In this document: positions 16,906 through 25,825 of the stretch, one piece after another
Layout: each line of letters begins with the position of its first letter
Position numbering within the stretch: position 1 is the stretch's first letter
Assembly: GCA_017795005.1 (NCBI GenBank)
Contig: CP051242.1
Span: forward strand, 248,001 to 312,000
Source: Balneolaceae bacterium
GTDB lineage: Bacteria; Bacteroidota; Rhodothermia; Balneolales; Balneolaceae
Length of the DNA: 64,000 bases
Reading direction: 5' to 3'
Notes under the pieces: generated by a model
Told to the model about the DNA's origin: nothing
Database searches by the model: none
The model's input: only the letters and a program-made list of their open reading frames with translations
Made by a program: the position numbers and the translations under genes

Positions 16906-18860
16906 GTTGTTATCAAAGATTCATTCGGCAGGCCAATACGATTTAAGATTTCGATATATCTAGGATCATCACTGTATTTAGTAAATGCAGGAATAGAGTT
17001 TAAAAATAATACCGCGCCAAGCTTATGATCCACGGCTTCATTCAAGTATTCAAACATTTCTTTTTTATCTCCCAAGCTCGCATGGATAACAGCAAAATCT
17101 AACGAAAGATTGAGATCAGAATCTTCTTTCTGTCGTTTCTCAATTAGTTTGAGGTTTTTTCTGGCTTCTTTTTTATCTCCCATCATTGCCGCAAGAAATC
17201 CCAATTGTGTTCCTCCTTTATTGGGACCTTTAATTCTTTTTATATACTTATTCGCCTGAATCTGAGCATTTTCAAAATCTTCTTGTTCTGCATACAGATA
17301 TGCTTTCCCCTCATACGCCGCCCTGTAATTTGGATCCAGATCAATAATTTTATCATAAAGCTCAACCGCTTCATCATAATTTTTTAGAAGTACATGTGAT
17401 TTGGCAAGGTCATTCAGGGCAGGTAAAGACAATGGCGCTATTTTCACTGCAGCTTTTGCCTGATCAAGCATTTTATCATAACGACCAACAATACGGTTAT
17501 AAAGAGAAAAGGCTGAACGCGCTTCTTCATTTTCTGGCTCCAGGGTTATTCCTTTTCTGAAATTAGAATCTGCTGAATTGAAATCCCAATGGTTAAAGAG
17601 ATTTACATAACCCAAAGAGATATATGAATCAGCCCTTGAGTTGTTAAGCTCAATCGCTTTGTAAGCATTTTTTTCTGCTTTAGAAAAGGCCTCTTTTCCT
17701 TGCATATGACCAATCACGCCAAGAAATGTATAGGCATTAGCCAATCCTGAAAAAGCATTTGTATAGGTATTACACTTCTCTATCGCTTCTTCATAAAAAC
17801 CAATAGCTTTATGAACCGACTCAGGAGTTCTTTTATTCCAGTAATAAAGTCCTTGCAGGTATGCATTATAGGCGACTATAGAATCTGTAGAGGCTTCATA
17901 TAATTTACGGTCTGTATCAAAAGTGAAGTTTTCTTCCAGTTTGTCCGCAATTTTTTGAGCGATTTCATCCTGCACTCCAAAAATATCTTTCATCTCCCGG
18001 TCAAAATTTTCTGACCATATATGAAAGCCATCATCCGTCTTTATCAGCTGTGCAGTTACCCTTACTTTATTTCCTGCTCGCCTGACACTTCCTTCCAGTA
18101 CCGTGGAAACACTCAGTTCCTTTCCAATTTCACGAATATCTTTCTGGGTATTTTTAAACGCAAACACAGATGTACGCGATGTAACCTGGAGCCCTTTTAC
18201 TTTTACCAGTGAATTAATGATTTCTTCGGTAATACCATCACTAAAATATTCATTTTCTGGATCAGGGCTAAAATTGGCGAACGGCAAAACGGCAACACTA
18301 TTTTTATTACTGCCGGTTATTTCCTGAATGTATCCCAGCTCAGGTATTTCAATTCCTTTATTGGCAACAGCAAATATGCTTACAGGAGCGTATACATTTT
18401 TTAAATCATGTTCCCCAAATGGCTGAAGTTTAATTCCAGGATGGTTCTTCACTTCGTCAAACACTTTTCCTGAAATCATGATAGACCCTGGTATTCCCAA
18501 GCCTTGTACTCTTGCGGCGATATTTACAGCATCTCCATAAATTCCCTCATCATCATACACTACATCCCCAATATGTATTCCTATTCGCAATGGAACTTTT
18601 GGTTCTTTAGACAACAAGAGCTGTATTTCTTTCGCACAATTTACAGCATCGATGGCGCTACCGAACATGCTTAATGTTCCGTCTCCATAATACTGCATTA
18701 CCTGGCCACGATGTTTTAAAATACAACCATCAATTACTTCTCTCTGTCGGTCTCGCAGATCTTTCGCTTTTTGCTCATCTTCCTGCATAAGACGGGTATA
18801 ACCAACCATGTCTGCAAACATGATTGCCGCTAATAAACGCAGGTTATTTTTTTCTGGCAT
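16902..18860 (-). CDS. class III nucleotide cyclase / TolB-like / TPR protein
   Basis: 652 residues. The cyclase domain (about 8-165) has metal Asp17 (MFADMVGYT) and Asp60 (YYGDGTLSMF), and transition-state Asn113 and Arg117 (GDAVNIAARV). The two base-recognition positions are not the Lys/Asp of adenylate cyclases but Gln56 and Gly106. A TolB-like segment (about 185-300, SVAVLPFANFSPDPENEYF) and roughly eight TPR-like helical pairs (330-620) follow. There is no membrane anchor, so it is cytoplasmic. Such multidomain cyclases are common in Bacteroidota and their product is often assumed to be cAMP. It is the first gene of an operon with the MarR regulator. Confidence 0.9.
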   Translation of the reverse strand: MPEKNNLRLLAAIMFADMVGYTRLMQEDEQKAKDLRDRQREVIDGCILKHRGQVMQYYGDGTLSMFGSAIDAVNCAKEIQLLLSKEPKVPLRIGIHIGDVVYDDEGIYGDAVNIAARVQGLGIPGSIMISGKVFDEVKNHPGIKLQPFGEHDLKNVYAPVSIFAVANKGIEIPELGYIQEITGSNKNSVAVLPFANFSPDPENEYFSDGITEEIINSLVKVKGLQVTSRTSVFAFKNTQKDIREIGKELSVSTVLEGSVRRAGNKVRVTAQLIKTDDGFHIWSENFDREMKDIFGVQDEIAQKIADKLEENFTFDTDRKLYEASTDSIVAYNAYLQGLYYWNKRTPESVHKAIGFYEEAIEKCNTYTNAFSGLANAYTFLGVIGHMQGKEAFSKAEKNAYKAIELNNSRADSYISLGYVNLFNHWDFNSADSNFRKGITLEPENEEARSAFSLYNRIVGRYDKMLDQAKAAVKIAPLSLPALNDLAKSHVLLKNYDEAVELYDKIIDLDPNYRAAYEGKAYLYAEQEDFENAQIQANKYIKRIKGPNKGGTQLGFLAAMMGDKKEARKNLKLIEKRQKEDSDLNLSLDFAVIHASLGDKKEMFEYLNEAVDHKLGAVLFLNSIPAFTKYSDDPRYIEILNRIGLPNESLITT

Positions 18861-18928
18861 AATGCCTCTTCAATGGGATATGAGTATTAAGTGCAAATAT
18901 ATCAATAATCGAGCCAGTTTCCCTTTTG

Positions 18929-21900
18929 TCAGAAGAAAAAACCGGCTTTTAGTTCTAAAATATAGCCCTCTACGGAATATCCCAGAGTAGAGTTTAGAAT
19001 AAATACATCAAAAACATTGAGCCATACCCCACCACCATACCCTTGGTGCCAAATGTTTGAGTTTTCATTATTCACCCAAACCCGACCAGTATCAAAAAAA
19101 GCAGACAAGCCCAGTTTTCCTCCTAACAAGTATCGGTAGAAATCAAACAGCTCTAATCTAACTTCGGTGTTATTATAGAATGTACTTCTTCCGGAAAACC
19201 GGTTTCCTCGGAATCCTCGCAAGTTTGTAGTTCCACCAATTGTATTGGACTCATAAAAAGGGAACGGCCCTACAGTATGAGCCCCTCCCGTTCTGTTTGC
19301 CAATGTAATTTGAGGACTGAAACTAATTGGAAAATACATTTCCAAACTCGATTGAATTCTGGAAAAAGGTAGACTTGTGTTTTTGAGTCCAAGATTTAAA
19401 TCTGAGCCGAAGGTAAGTTCATACCCCTGAGTTGGATTTGAATGATTATCTATATCTGATAACCTGGTTTTAAAAAATAAAGTATTAAACCACTGGTCTT
19501 CAAAGGTCTGATCATCGAAACCCAATTCTGTAAGACTTACAATATTATTTTCGTCTCTGTTATCATCAATTTTGGTGATACTAAATCGGTTTCCAATTGT
19601 GACTGAAAGTGATTGATTTACATTTTGAGTTAGGGTTGGCTCAATCTCGAATCTGGTTAACTTTGCTCTGTAAAATTTTTGAGTGCGGTCTTCGAGTGTG
19701 GTTTCATTTCCTAAACCAAAGAAGTTTCTGAAACTTTTGGGAAAGAGAAACGCCGATTCCATTCCTGCATCCCATCTTCCCACGCGTTCGAACCATGTAC
19801 CGGAATATCTGATGTTTGCTGCTCCGGATTGTGGGGCATAATTAACACGAAAGTAGTGCGTAACTGCCGGGAATTTTCTGAACCCGTTCCTTAAAATTTT
19901 TGGACCACCACCAATAAAAAGACCCTCATCATTATTATAGTTGAAGTAGTATCCCGGATAGTATCGATTCCATTTAAAATCCTGCTCATAATTATAATAA
20001 TTATCAATCGGGTTCTTGGTTAAATGGAGGTGTGTTTTACCTGAAACTTCGTATTCATTACCGATCTCTGTTTCAAATATTCCTACTAATTTTCGGCTTA
20101 CTGTCTGTCCGGTTGAGTTATCAATATAGTAATCATCGCCCGGGCCTCCTGAAACCAATAATTTAATATCACTTTTCTGTTCCCCGTTAAATAAGAACTC
20201 ATCATTCCCGCCCAAACCGTACAAGCGTATTTCATCCGTTTCACTCTTATTAAAAGTGCGATCAAAATACCTTTCTCTTAGTTCTCCCTTTCCGGAAAGT
20301 TTGAATACCTGAATGTTCACTGAATCAGAACTTAGTACTTCAATAACAAAGCGCTCTCTTTTATTGCTTGCAGGAATAGAAACTACCCCGGATATCAACC
20401 CATAATATCTTTCAGTTACATCCAAGAGCTTATCTCTTCTGGCCTTCAGGCCATTTATCATAAACTCTCCGATTTTATTCTGGGCTTCCTTAGGCATTTG
20501 TGCTACCGCATTTTCTAAAACCTCATTGGTTAGGGCGTTCTGCATAGACTGTGCAATTTCCAACCACTCCTTTTTTGTTAATTGATTAGTAAACCTGCGG
20601 GTTAATCCCAGCGAATTAAAGTTTAATCCTTTAAGGTTGTTGTACGACTCCCCGAAATTTTGATATTGAAAAAATGGACCATACTTAGCAATGGTAGGAA
20701 TGATACCATCCATTAACATAAAAGCAACATCACGATCTCTGGGAATTGGCCGGTAGATTTTACCTTGTTTATCTTCGGGCTCAAATGTAGCCCACCGCCA
20801 TTGGTCGCTATGCCGGTCCCAATCTGCAATAAGCATATCCAATAATCGCGCTCTAGCAAACATTTCCTGATCAATACGATGGTCAATATCGTTATCTACT
20901 TCACGAATCATATCTCTGTGCGCAACTACTTCTTCTGAAAAACCAACGCTCGCTACATTGCTCATATCGTTATCCGGTTTTTCTTCAAATAAAGCTAATT
21001 GTCCACCTATTTGATCTGCATACAATCCAAGCTGAGGGTCGTTTGGGACATAATAAATTTTTGGATTGGTATGATAAACGCCAACTACATCTGCAAGAGG
21101 AGGAATTACCAAAGCAGCAAAAGGATTTAAAATTGAGAACTGATCCTGTGCAAGATCCAGCGCAAAGGTTTTCTTCAGGTTTTCATCCCAGATTTTGCCG
21201 GCTTGCTTATCTACGGACCGAAGCACAAACTCGTTCCCGTTTTTATCTTCTAAATGGAGTGTAGTCGACTGGCCTTTTCCTCCCATTCGAACGGGAATCA
21301 GACCTCCATTTATTTCGGTAATATCAAAAACCGGATACTCAGATTTTACTGACCAAAGTTCTCTGTTATGTCCTCCCGCTATAGCTCTAAAAAAAGTGCT
21401 CTTTTCATCATAAGATTTATTTGGAGCTACAGCTATTGTGCTATCAGAGTAGTCAAAGTCCGGTAGATTCTCTTCTTGCTGTAATGGATCATCATAAGGA
21501 GGCTTTAGCTCTGTAGTGTATATTAGCTTCCCTTTACTTCCATCGTCTATGGGCGCCCAGGCCTCCATCCAAACCGAACCGTCTTCATAGTAGTTAAGTT
21601 TGGTAAATCCTTTTCCCTGGTAGGTAAACTCTGATCCTCTCCCTTTAGCCACATAGCTTTCTTTTGTTCCTGCGCCTGAGACTATGAAATGCTGTACTTC
21701 CCGTGGGCCGTCTGTTTTATGATATTGTAGATTATGGGCATGTCCGGAAGCGTAAATCAGGTGATCATTTAACTCGAACATCTTTCTTAGTGTTCGGGAC
21801 ATTTCGTTATAGCTATGATTTGGAATATCCTGTTCAAAGCCAAAAGCTTTTCTATAAAAAGCGTAGAAACTTCCAAATATTGGCGGTTTCAGATGGGTTG

Positions 21901-22651
21901 ATGGGGGCATATATCCTCCATGTGTTCCATGTGTAATGAGTGGGTGATGGGCTGCTACTACAAGGAAATCCTTTTGTCTTTTTTTAAGGATATCTCTGAG
22001 TTCAACTAAAAAATCACCCCCATCCACCAGATCATAATCCCCGGTATCACCATAGGACTTTTCATGCCGATGGAGCCACCATTGCGTGTCCAATACAATT
22101 AATCTGATATCATCGCGAAGCGCCGGATGTTCGTCATCATCCATCAGTTCAATATCTACCGGCCCCGGAAATCCATTGTCCGGAATAAAGGTGTTTCCCC
22201 GATCAAGATATTCCTCTATATACTGTTCTTGTCTTTTGATTGCATTTATTCCGTCTTCTCCTCCGTCATCCCAGTCATGATTTCCCGGAATAAAAATTAC
22301 CCTCCCTTTAAATTGCTCTACCGTTTCTAATTGTGCATTTATTTTTGCTTCCGCCCTCGCCCTGCCCGGGCTGGTTGAATCCGGCAATCCTCTTGTATAA
22401 ATATTATCTCCCAGGAAAACTGCTGCACTCTTTCCGGGGGCTTTTTCCAAAAATGATTTAAAAAGAGTTAAGGTTGGTTCTTTTCTGTTTAAAGGAGCAC
22501 CACCTGCATCACCAATTAAAAACAACTCATAGATTACTTCTGTTTCCGGTGGCGGAAAAGTATTTAACTCTTCTTTGTCTTTGATATAAGATTTCGATCC
22601 TGAACAAGAAAAGAGTAAAAGTGATAATGCAATAAAGAAGAAGGAGCGCAT
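18929..22651 (-). CDS. metallophosphoesterase / kinase-like / outer-membrane barrel fusion lipoprotein
   Basis: 1240 residues. A lipobox ends at Cys16 (LLLFSC). Calcineurin-type phosphoesterase motifs follow in order: IGDAGG, FLGDNIYTRG, IPGNHDW, VVAAHHPL and YASGHAHNLQ (about 45-305). The middle (about 430-720) contains FVLRSVDK with Lys482, a hinge-like LALFEEKPD, DWDRHSDQW (610-618) and IPRDRDVAF (636-644), the pattern of HipA/FAM20-like kinase folds. The C-terminal third is rich in alternating aromatic strands and ends LKAGFFF, as in BamA/surface-antigen beta-barrels. The product should be an outer-membrane protein with exported enzymatic domains. A structured 92-nt element precedes it. 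Confidence 0.85.
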   Translation of the reverse strand: MRSFFFIALSLLLFSCSGSKSYIKDKEELNTFPPPETEVIYELFLIGDAGGAPLNRKEPTLTLFKSFLEKAPGKSAAVFLGDNIYTRGLPDSTSPGRARAEAKINAQLETVEQFKGRVIFIPGNHDWDDGGEDGINAIKRQEQYIEEYLDRGNTFIPDNGFPGPVDIELMDDDEHPALRDDIRLIVLDTQWWLHRHEKSYGDTGDYDLVDGGDFLVELRDILKKRQKDFLVVAAHHPLITHGTHGGYMPPSTHLKPPIFGSFYAFYRKAFGFEQDIPNHSYNEMSRTLRKMFELNDHLIYASGHAHNLQYHKTDGPREVQHFIVSGAGTKESYVAKGRGSEFTYQGKGFTKLNYYEDGSVWMEAWAPIDDGSKGKLIYTTELKPPYDDPLQQEENLPDFDYSDSTIAVAPNKSYDEKSTFFRAIAGGHNRELWSVKSEYPVFDITEINGGLIPVRMGGKGQSTTLHLEDKNGNEFVLRSVDKQAGKIWDENLKKTFALDLAQDQFSILNPFAALVIPPLADVVGVYHTNPKIYYVPNDPQLGLYADQIGGQLALFEEKPDNDMSNVASVGFSEEVVAHRDMIREVDNDIDHRIDQEMFARARLLDMLIADWDRHSDQWRWATFEPEDKQGKIYRPIPRDRDVAFMLMDGIIPTIAKYGPFFQYQNFGESYNNLKGLNFNSLGLTRRFTNQLTKKEWLEIAQSMQNALTNEVLENAVAQMPKEAQNKIGEFMINGLKARRDKLLDVTERYYGLISGVVSIPASNKRERFVIEVLSSDSVNIQVFKLSGKGELRERYFDRTFNKSETDEIRLYGLGGNDEFLFNGEQKSDIKLLVSGGPGDDYYIDNSTGQTVSRKLVGIFETEIGNEYEVSGKTHLHLTKNPIDNYYNYEQDFKWNRYYPGYYFNYNNDEGLFIGGGPKILRNGFRKFPAVTHYFRVNYAPQSGAANIRYSGTWFERVGRWDAGMESAFLFPKSFRNFFGLGNETTLEDRTQKFYRAKLTRFEIEPTLTQNVNQSLSVTIGNRFSITKIDDNRDENNIVSLTELGFDDQTFEDQWFNTLFFKTRLSDIDNHSNPTQGYELTFGSDLNLGLKNTSLPFSRIQSSLEMYFPISFSPQITLANRTGGAHTVGPFPFYESNTIGGTTNLRGFRGNRFSGRSTFYNNTEVRLELFDFYRYLLGGKLGLSAFFDTGRVWVNNENSNIWHQGYGGGVWLNVFDVFILNSTLGYSVEGYILELKAGFFF

Positions 22652-22740
22652 TTACTGATAAGTTTTTCGAATTCTTTTAGGAATATAGATAAAGCAAACA
22701 ATTATGCCATTACTGAACTGAAAAGATGGGCTGAATGAAA

Positions 22741-22832
22741 GACATAAAAAAAGCCTGCTTTTTTATAGCTGGCTGCTTTGTTTTTTCAGTAACTGGCACC
22801 AAAATACGGTGAAGAAGTACCGCTAACCAAAT
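22741..22832 (-). ncRNA. 92-nt structured element, copy 1 (leader attenuator or sRNA candidate)
   Basis: On the minus strand this reads ATTTGGTT, a short GGT/ACC stem, CCGTAT, CAGTTACTG, and then an intrinsic terminator (AGCC-A-GCT / AGC-A-GGCT plus seven T). An equal-length copy lies at 45549-45640 on the other strand; the 3' half is almost identical while the 5' half varies. It ends 89 nt before the start of the co-directional phosphoesterase/barrel gene. It could be a transcription attenuator for that gene or an independent small RNA. No known RNA family was recognised. Confidence 0.6.
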
Positions 22833-22870
22833 CTAATTTTAAATATATAAGTAATAATAAATTTTGTATA

Positions 22871-22886
22871 ATTATCAATTGATAAT
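22871..22886. promoter_or_regulatory. perfect 16-bp palindrome in divergent promoter region
   Basis: ATTATCAATTGATAAT is a perfect dyad between the HTH gene at 22929 and the minus-strand element at 22832. A dimeric regulator bound here could control both directions; the adjacent HTH protein is the obvious candidate. AT-rich flanks make chance dyads more likely. Confidence 0.5.
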
Positions 22887-22928
22887 ACTTATTTAAAGTT
22901 ATTTAAAAACAATTTAAATCAAATTGAA

Positions 22929-23342
22929 ATGCCTAAAAAAATTGGTGGGCTCACCCTTTATTCCGTTGATGATCTGCATGAGATGCTCGGTATTTCCAAA
23001 CTTACACTTCGGGCCTATCTGAGAGAGGGTAGAATACGTGCCCGTAAATTAGGGGTGAGCTGGTATGTAACCGAAGACGCCATTAGAGAATATTTTGATG
23101 CCCCACAACCTGAGGTATCGCCTAAAAGAAACGAGTCTGAATTCAGATACATTGTTCAGGGGATTAATGATCTTGTTAGTGAAACCGAAGAGTGTGAAAC
23201 AAAAGAAGAGGTTTTAGAGATTTTAAATGAGCAAGCCATTATCAGCTTGTTTCAGGTACAGGTTGTTGACCGAAGTACGAATGAGATAACTGAAATTATT
23301 AAAGCCAGAGATTTTATCGATCGATATGCTAACTCTAAATGA
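22929..23342 (+). CDS. excisionase/MerR-like helix-turn-helix protein
   Basis: 137 residues. Residues 10-55 form an HTH_17/MerR-like winged helix (SVDDLHEMLGISKLTLRAYL, then EGRIRARKLGVSWYVTEDAI). The C-terminal 70 residues are acidic and helical with VQGINDLVSETEECETKEEV. No integrase or phage gene is nearby, so a chromosomal regulator is more likely than an excisionase. The gene overlaps the next one by 17 bp, suggesting a pair translated together. A perfect palindrome 43-58 nt upstream of the start is a possible autoregulatory site. Confidence 0.8.
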   Translation: MPKKIGGLTLYSVDDLHEMLGISKLTLRAYLREGRIRARKLGVSWYVTEDAIREYFDAPQPEVSPKRNESEFRYIVQGINDLVSETEECETKEEVLEILNEQAIISLFQVQVVDRSTNEITEIIKARDFIDRYANSK

Positions 23343-23610
23343 TACCAGCTTGGAAACCTTCCGTTTTGGTGACTCCGAAGAAGATCAATATTACATATTA
23401 ATTAATATTTCCAAAAACCCTGAGGGTGTTAATTTGGGCAAATTAGCAATGGCTGATCCAAGAAGGTTTGATGCTGTACTTAATGAAATGGGATGTTTGT
23501 TGATGCTAAGTGGTACAGAAATCCGGGAATTATCAAACCGTGGAGATGTGCAGAAAGAGCAACTACATGAATCTCTATTTAAACTGGCAAGACAACAAGG
23601 TTTACTCTGA
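23326..23610 (+). CDS. small protein paired with the HTH regulator (unknown)
   Basis: 94 residues, no signal or membrane segment, predicted mixed alpha/beta (TFRFGDSEEDQYYILINISK, then GKLAMADPRRFDAVLNEMGC). It starts 17 bp inside the HTH gene, an overlap typical of translational coupling. Its TGA directly abuts the stop of the convergent NUDIX gene. The family is not recognised. Its role could be a partner or modulator of the HTH protein. Confidence 0.7.
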   Translation: MLTLNDTSLETFRFGDSEEDQYYILINISKNPEGVNLGKLAMADPRRFDAVLNEMGCLLMLSGTEIRELSNRGDVQKEQLHESLFKLARQQGLL

Positions 23611-24171
23611 TTATTTCCTGCTTTTTTGTTGCCACCAATGCCAGGCACGCAGTAAACAAATAACCGTTTTTCCATCGTTTATTTCACCGGAATGAACCAT
23701 TTTTATGGCCTCTGAAAATGGTACTCTTTCCTTGATTACAAATTCATCTTCATCCGTTTTCTGCCCCACTGTTTTGAGGTTCCATGCAATGTAAATATGT
23801 ATTAACTCATCAGAATAACCGATTCCGGGATAGAAGTGCCCGATGTATGAAAAGTTTTCAGTTGTTAATCCGGCTTCTTCTTCCAATTCTCTAAAAGCTG
23901 TTTCGTCCTGTGATTCTCCCTGATCAATTTTACCCGCCGGAACTTCCCAGAATATCTGACTAATTGGATACCGAAACTGCTTAATAAGCATGATATCTCC
24001 ATTTTCAAAAATGGGGACCACTGCACAAGCCCCCGGGTGTTTAATCCATTCTCTTGTCCCCATCTCATTACTTGGAAGCCGGGCTTCATCATAAAAGACG
24101 TGCAAAAGTCTTCCTTTGAAAACCTCTTTTGAACTAAGTTTATGTTCAACAAGTTCTTTTGATGTATTCAT
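23611..24171 (-). CDS. NUDIX hydrolase, ADP-ribose pyrophosphatase type
   Basis: 186 residues. A complete Nudix box is visible: GKIDQGESQDETAFRELEEE followed by AGL (about 93-115), preceded by IKQFRYPISQIFWEVPAG, which is typical of the NudF/ADP-ribose pyrophosphatase subgroup. These enzymes cleave ADP-ribose or related NDP-sugars to AMP and the phosphosugar in the cytoplasm. The short N-terminal SSKEVFKGRLLHVFYDE strand is also as in that subgroup. Monocistronic; its stop abuts the stop of the convergent small gene. Substrate specificity is not proven by sequence. Confidence 0.92.
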   Translation of the reverse strand: MNTSKELVEHKLSSKEVFKGRLLHVFYDEARLPSNEMGTREWIKHPGACAVVPIFENGDIMLIKQFRYPISQIFWEVPAGKIDQGESQDETAFRELEEEAGLTTENFSYIGHFYPGIGYSDELIHIYIAWNLKTVGQKTDEDEFVIKERVPFSEAIKMVHSGEINDGKTVICLLRAWHWWQQKSRK

Positions 24172-24233
24172 GGTGGCTTTATCTCTATAATGGCTTTAAC
24201 TTTAGACCAATATCGTAAATAAAAAAGAAGTAC

Positions 24234-24824
24234 TTGGGAATTTCTAAAAACATAGATGGAAAAACTGTAGAAGTGTCCGGACGGGTCTTTACCTTGTCCA
24301 ATATTATTTCTTTTTCACGCTTTTTTATCGCATTCCCTGTAGTATTTCTGCACTATAAAAACGGTCAGAATTATGACTGGATTACCATCGCCTTAATTGC
24401 ATATGCTGCAATATCTGACTATCTGGACGGCTTGGTTGCTCGTAAAACAAACACTATTTCTGAAGTTGGAAAAGTAATAGACCCTGTTTCAGATAAGCTC
24501 TGTGCTGTTATATTATTTATTTATACCGTTTGGCTCGGCTGGGTTCCTTTATGGTTTTTACTCGTTAATGTAGTACGTGATTCTTTGATAATGATGGGCT
24601 CTTCTTTCATAAAAATTAAGTACGGTAAAGTAGCCATGTCTACCATGACAGGTAAAGTTTATGTGAATATATTAGCACTTTACTGGATTGCAGTTTTCTT
24701 TTTCAGAGACGCTGTTATGGTACATCAGTACTTACTTTATATTTCTACCGGAGCAATGATTATCTCTTTTATCGCCTACCTTCGCAGGTATCAAACTATT
24801 ATGAAGGGCGCAACTTTTAACTAA
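24234..24824 (+). CDS. CDP-alcohol phosphatidyltransferase (PgsA-like)
   Basis: 196 residues, from a TTG at 24234; an in-frame TAA at 24216 rules out earlier starts and an AGAAG lies just upstream. The signature D-x2-DG-x2-AR-x8+-G-x3-D-x3-D is complete in SDYLDGLVARKTNTIS then EVGKVIDPVSDK. Five or six membrane segments follow. The enzyme transfers a phosphoalcohol to CDP-diacylglycerol in the inner membrane. Phosphatidylglycerophosphate synthase is the best guess, with cardiolipin or other head-group enzymes possible. It is immediately followed by ftsY, 8 bp downstream. Confidence 0.9.
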   Translation: MGISKNIDGKTVEVSGRVFTLSNIISFSRFFIAFPVVFLHYKNGQNYDWITIALIAYAAISDYLDGLVARKTNTISEVGKVIDPVSDKLCAVILFIYTVWLGWVPLWFLLVNVVRDSLIMMGSSFIKIKYGKVAMSTMTGKVYVNILALYWIAVFFFRDAVMVHQYLLYISTGAMIISFIAYLRRYQTIMKGATFN

Positions 24825-24832
24825 GATTTTAT

Positions 24833-25786
24833 ATGGGATTTTTTGAAAAAATAGGATTAAAGAAAAAAGAGACTCTGGATCAAGGAGTGGAAAAAAGTCG
24901 CTCCGGAATTCTTAATAAACTAGGCAAAGCACTTGCCGGTAAAGACACCGTAGATGACGAAACACTTGATGATCTCGAAGAAATCCTTATTACTTCCGAC
25001 GTTGGTGTAAAAACCACTCTTGAAATAATTAAACGCATTGAAAAAAGGGTAGCCAAGGATAAGTTTGTCAGTCAATCTGAACTTCAGACAATGCTCAGAG
25101 AAGAGATTGTCGCTTTGCTTCAGGAAAACCCTTCTGAAAAACCCGCTGAATTTGACGCAGATTTCCCTTCTACTCCTCATATAGTTCTGGTTGTTGGGGT
25201 AAATGGAGTTGGTAAAACTACCACTATTGGTAAACTCTCTCATATGTATAAATCAGCTGGTAAAAATGTACTCCTGGGTGCTGCTGATACTTTTCGGGCC
25301 GCTGCTGTTGACCAGCTCAAAATCTGGAGTGAACGGGCTGATGTTCCGATTATTGAACAGGGTCAGAATGCTGATCCGGCTGCTGTTGCTTTTGACACTG
25401 CCTCTGCTGCAAAAGCACGTGGTGCCGATATTGCCCTTATTGATACTGCGGGTCGCCTTCATAACAAAAAGGCTTTAATGGACGAGCTTTCTAAGATAAA
25501 AAGAGTGATGAGTAAAGTGATTGAAGATGCTCCTCATGAAGTTATTTTGGTGCTGGACGCTTCAACCGGGCAAAACGCAATGCAACAAGCAAAAGCCTTT
25601 ACTGAGGCTGTTGATATAACAGGGCTGGCATTAACTAAGCTTGACGGAACAGCGAAAGGAGGGATAGTAATTGGAATTTCTAATGAGTTGAATGTTCCGG
25701 TTAAGTACATTGGGTTAGGAGAAAAAATCGAAGATCTTCAGGTTTTTGATAAAGTCGCTTTTGTAAACGCACTATTCGGAGAATAA
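24833..25786 (+). CDS. ftsY: signal recognition particle receptor FtsY
   Basis: 317 residues, a short FtsY without the long acidic A domain. The N domain (about 20-100, with [20 protein letters not shown]) precedes the SRP-GTPase G domain: P-loop [14 protein letters not shown] (about 123), [30 protein letters not shown] and the closing [13 protein letters not shown]. It docks SRP-ribosome complexes at the inner membrane for co-translational insertion. It follows the CDP-alcohol transferase by 8 bp on the same strand, so the two are probably co-transcribed. A moderate hairpin follows its stop. Confidence 0.97.
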   Translation: MGFFEKIGLKKKETLDQGVEKSRSGILNKLGKALAGKDTVDDETLDDLEEILITSDVGVKTTLEIIKRIEKRVAKDKFVSQSELQTMLREEIVALLQENPSEKPAEFDADFPSTPHIVLVVGVNGVGKTTTIGKLSHMYKSAGKNVLLGAADTFRAAAVDQLKIWSERADVPIIEQGQNADPAAVAFDTASAAKARGADIALIDTAGRLHNKKALMDELSKIKRVMSKVIEDAPHEVILVLDASTGQNAMQQAKAFTEAVDITGLALTKLDGTAKGGIVIGISNELNVPVKYIGLGEKIEDLQVFDKVAFVNALFGE

Positions 25787-25816
25787 AACCCCCAAATAAG
25801 TATCTCTGAGGGTTTT
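25785..25816 (+). terminator. probable terminator after ftsY
   Basis: AAAACCC (25785-25791) pairs with GGGTTTT (25810-25816) over an 18-nt loop, and a broken T-run follows. It overlaps the ftsY stop codon. The long loop makes it weaker than the other terminators here. Confidence 0.5.
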
Positions 25817-25825
25817 AAGTTTTTA

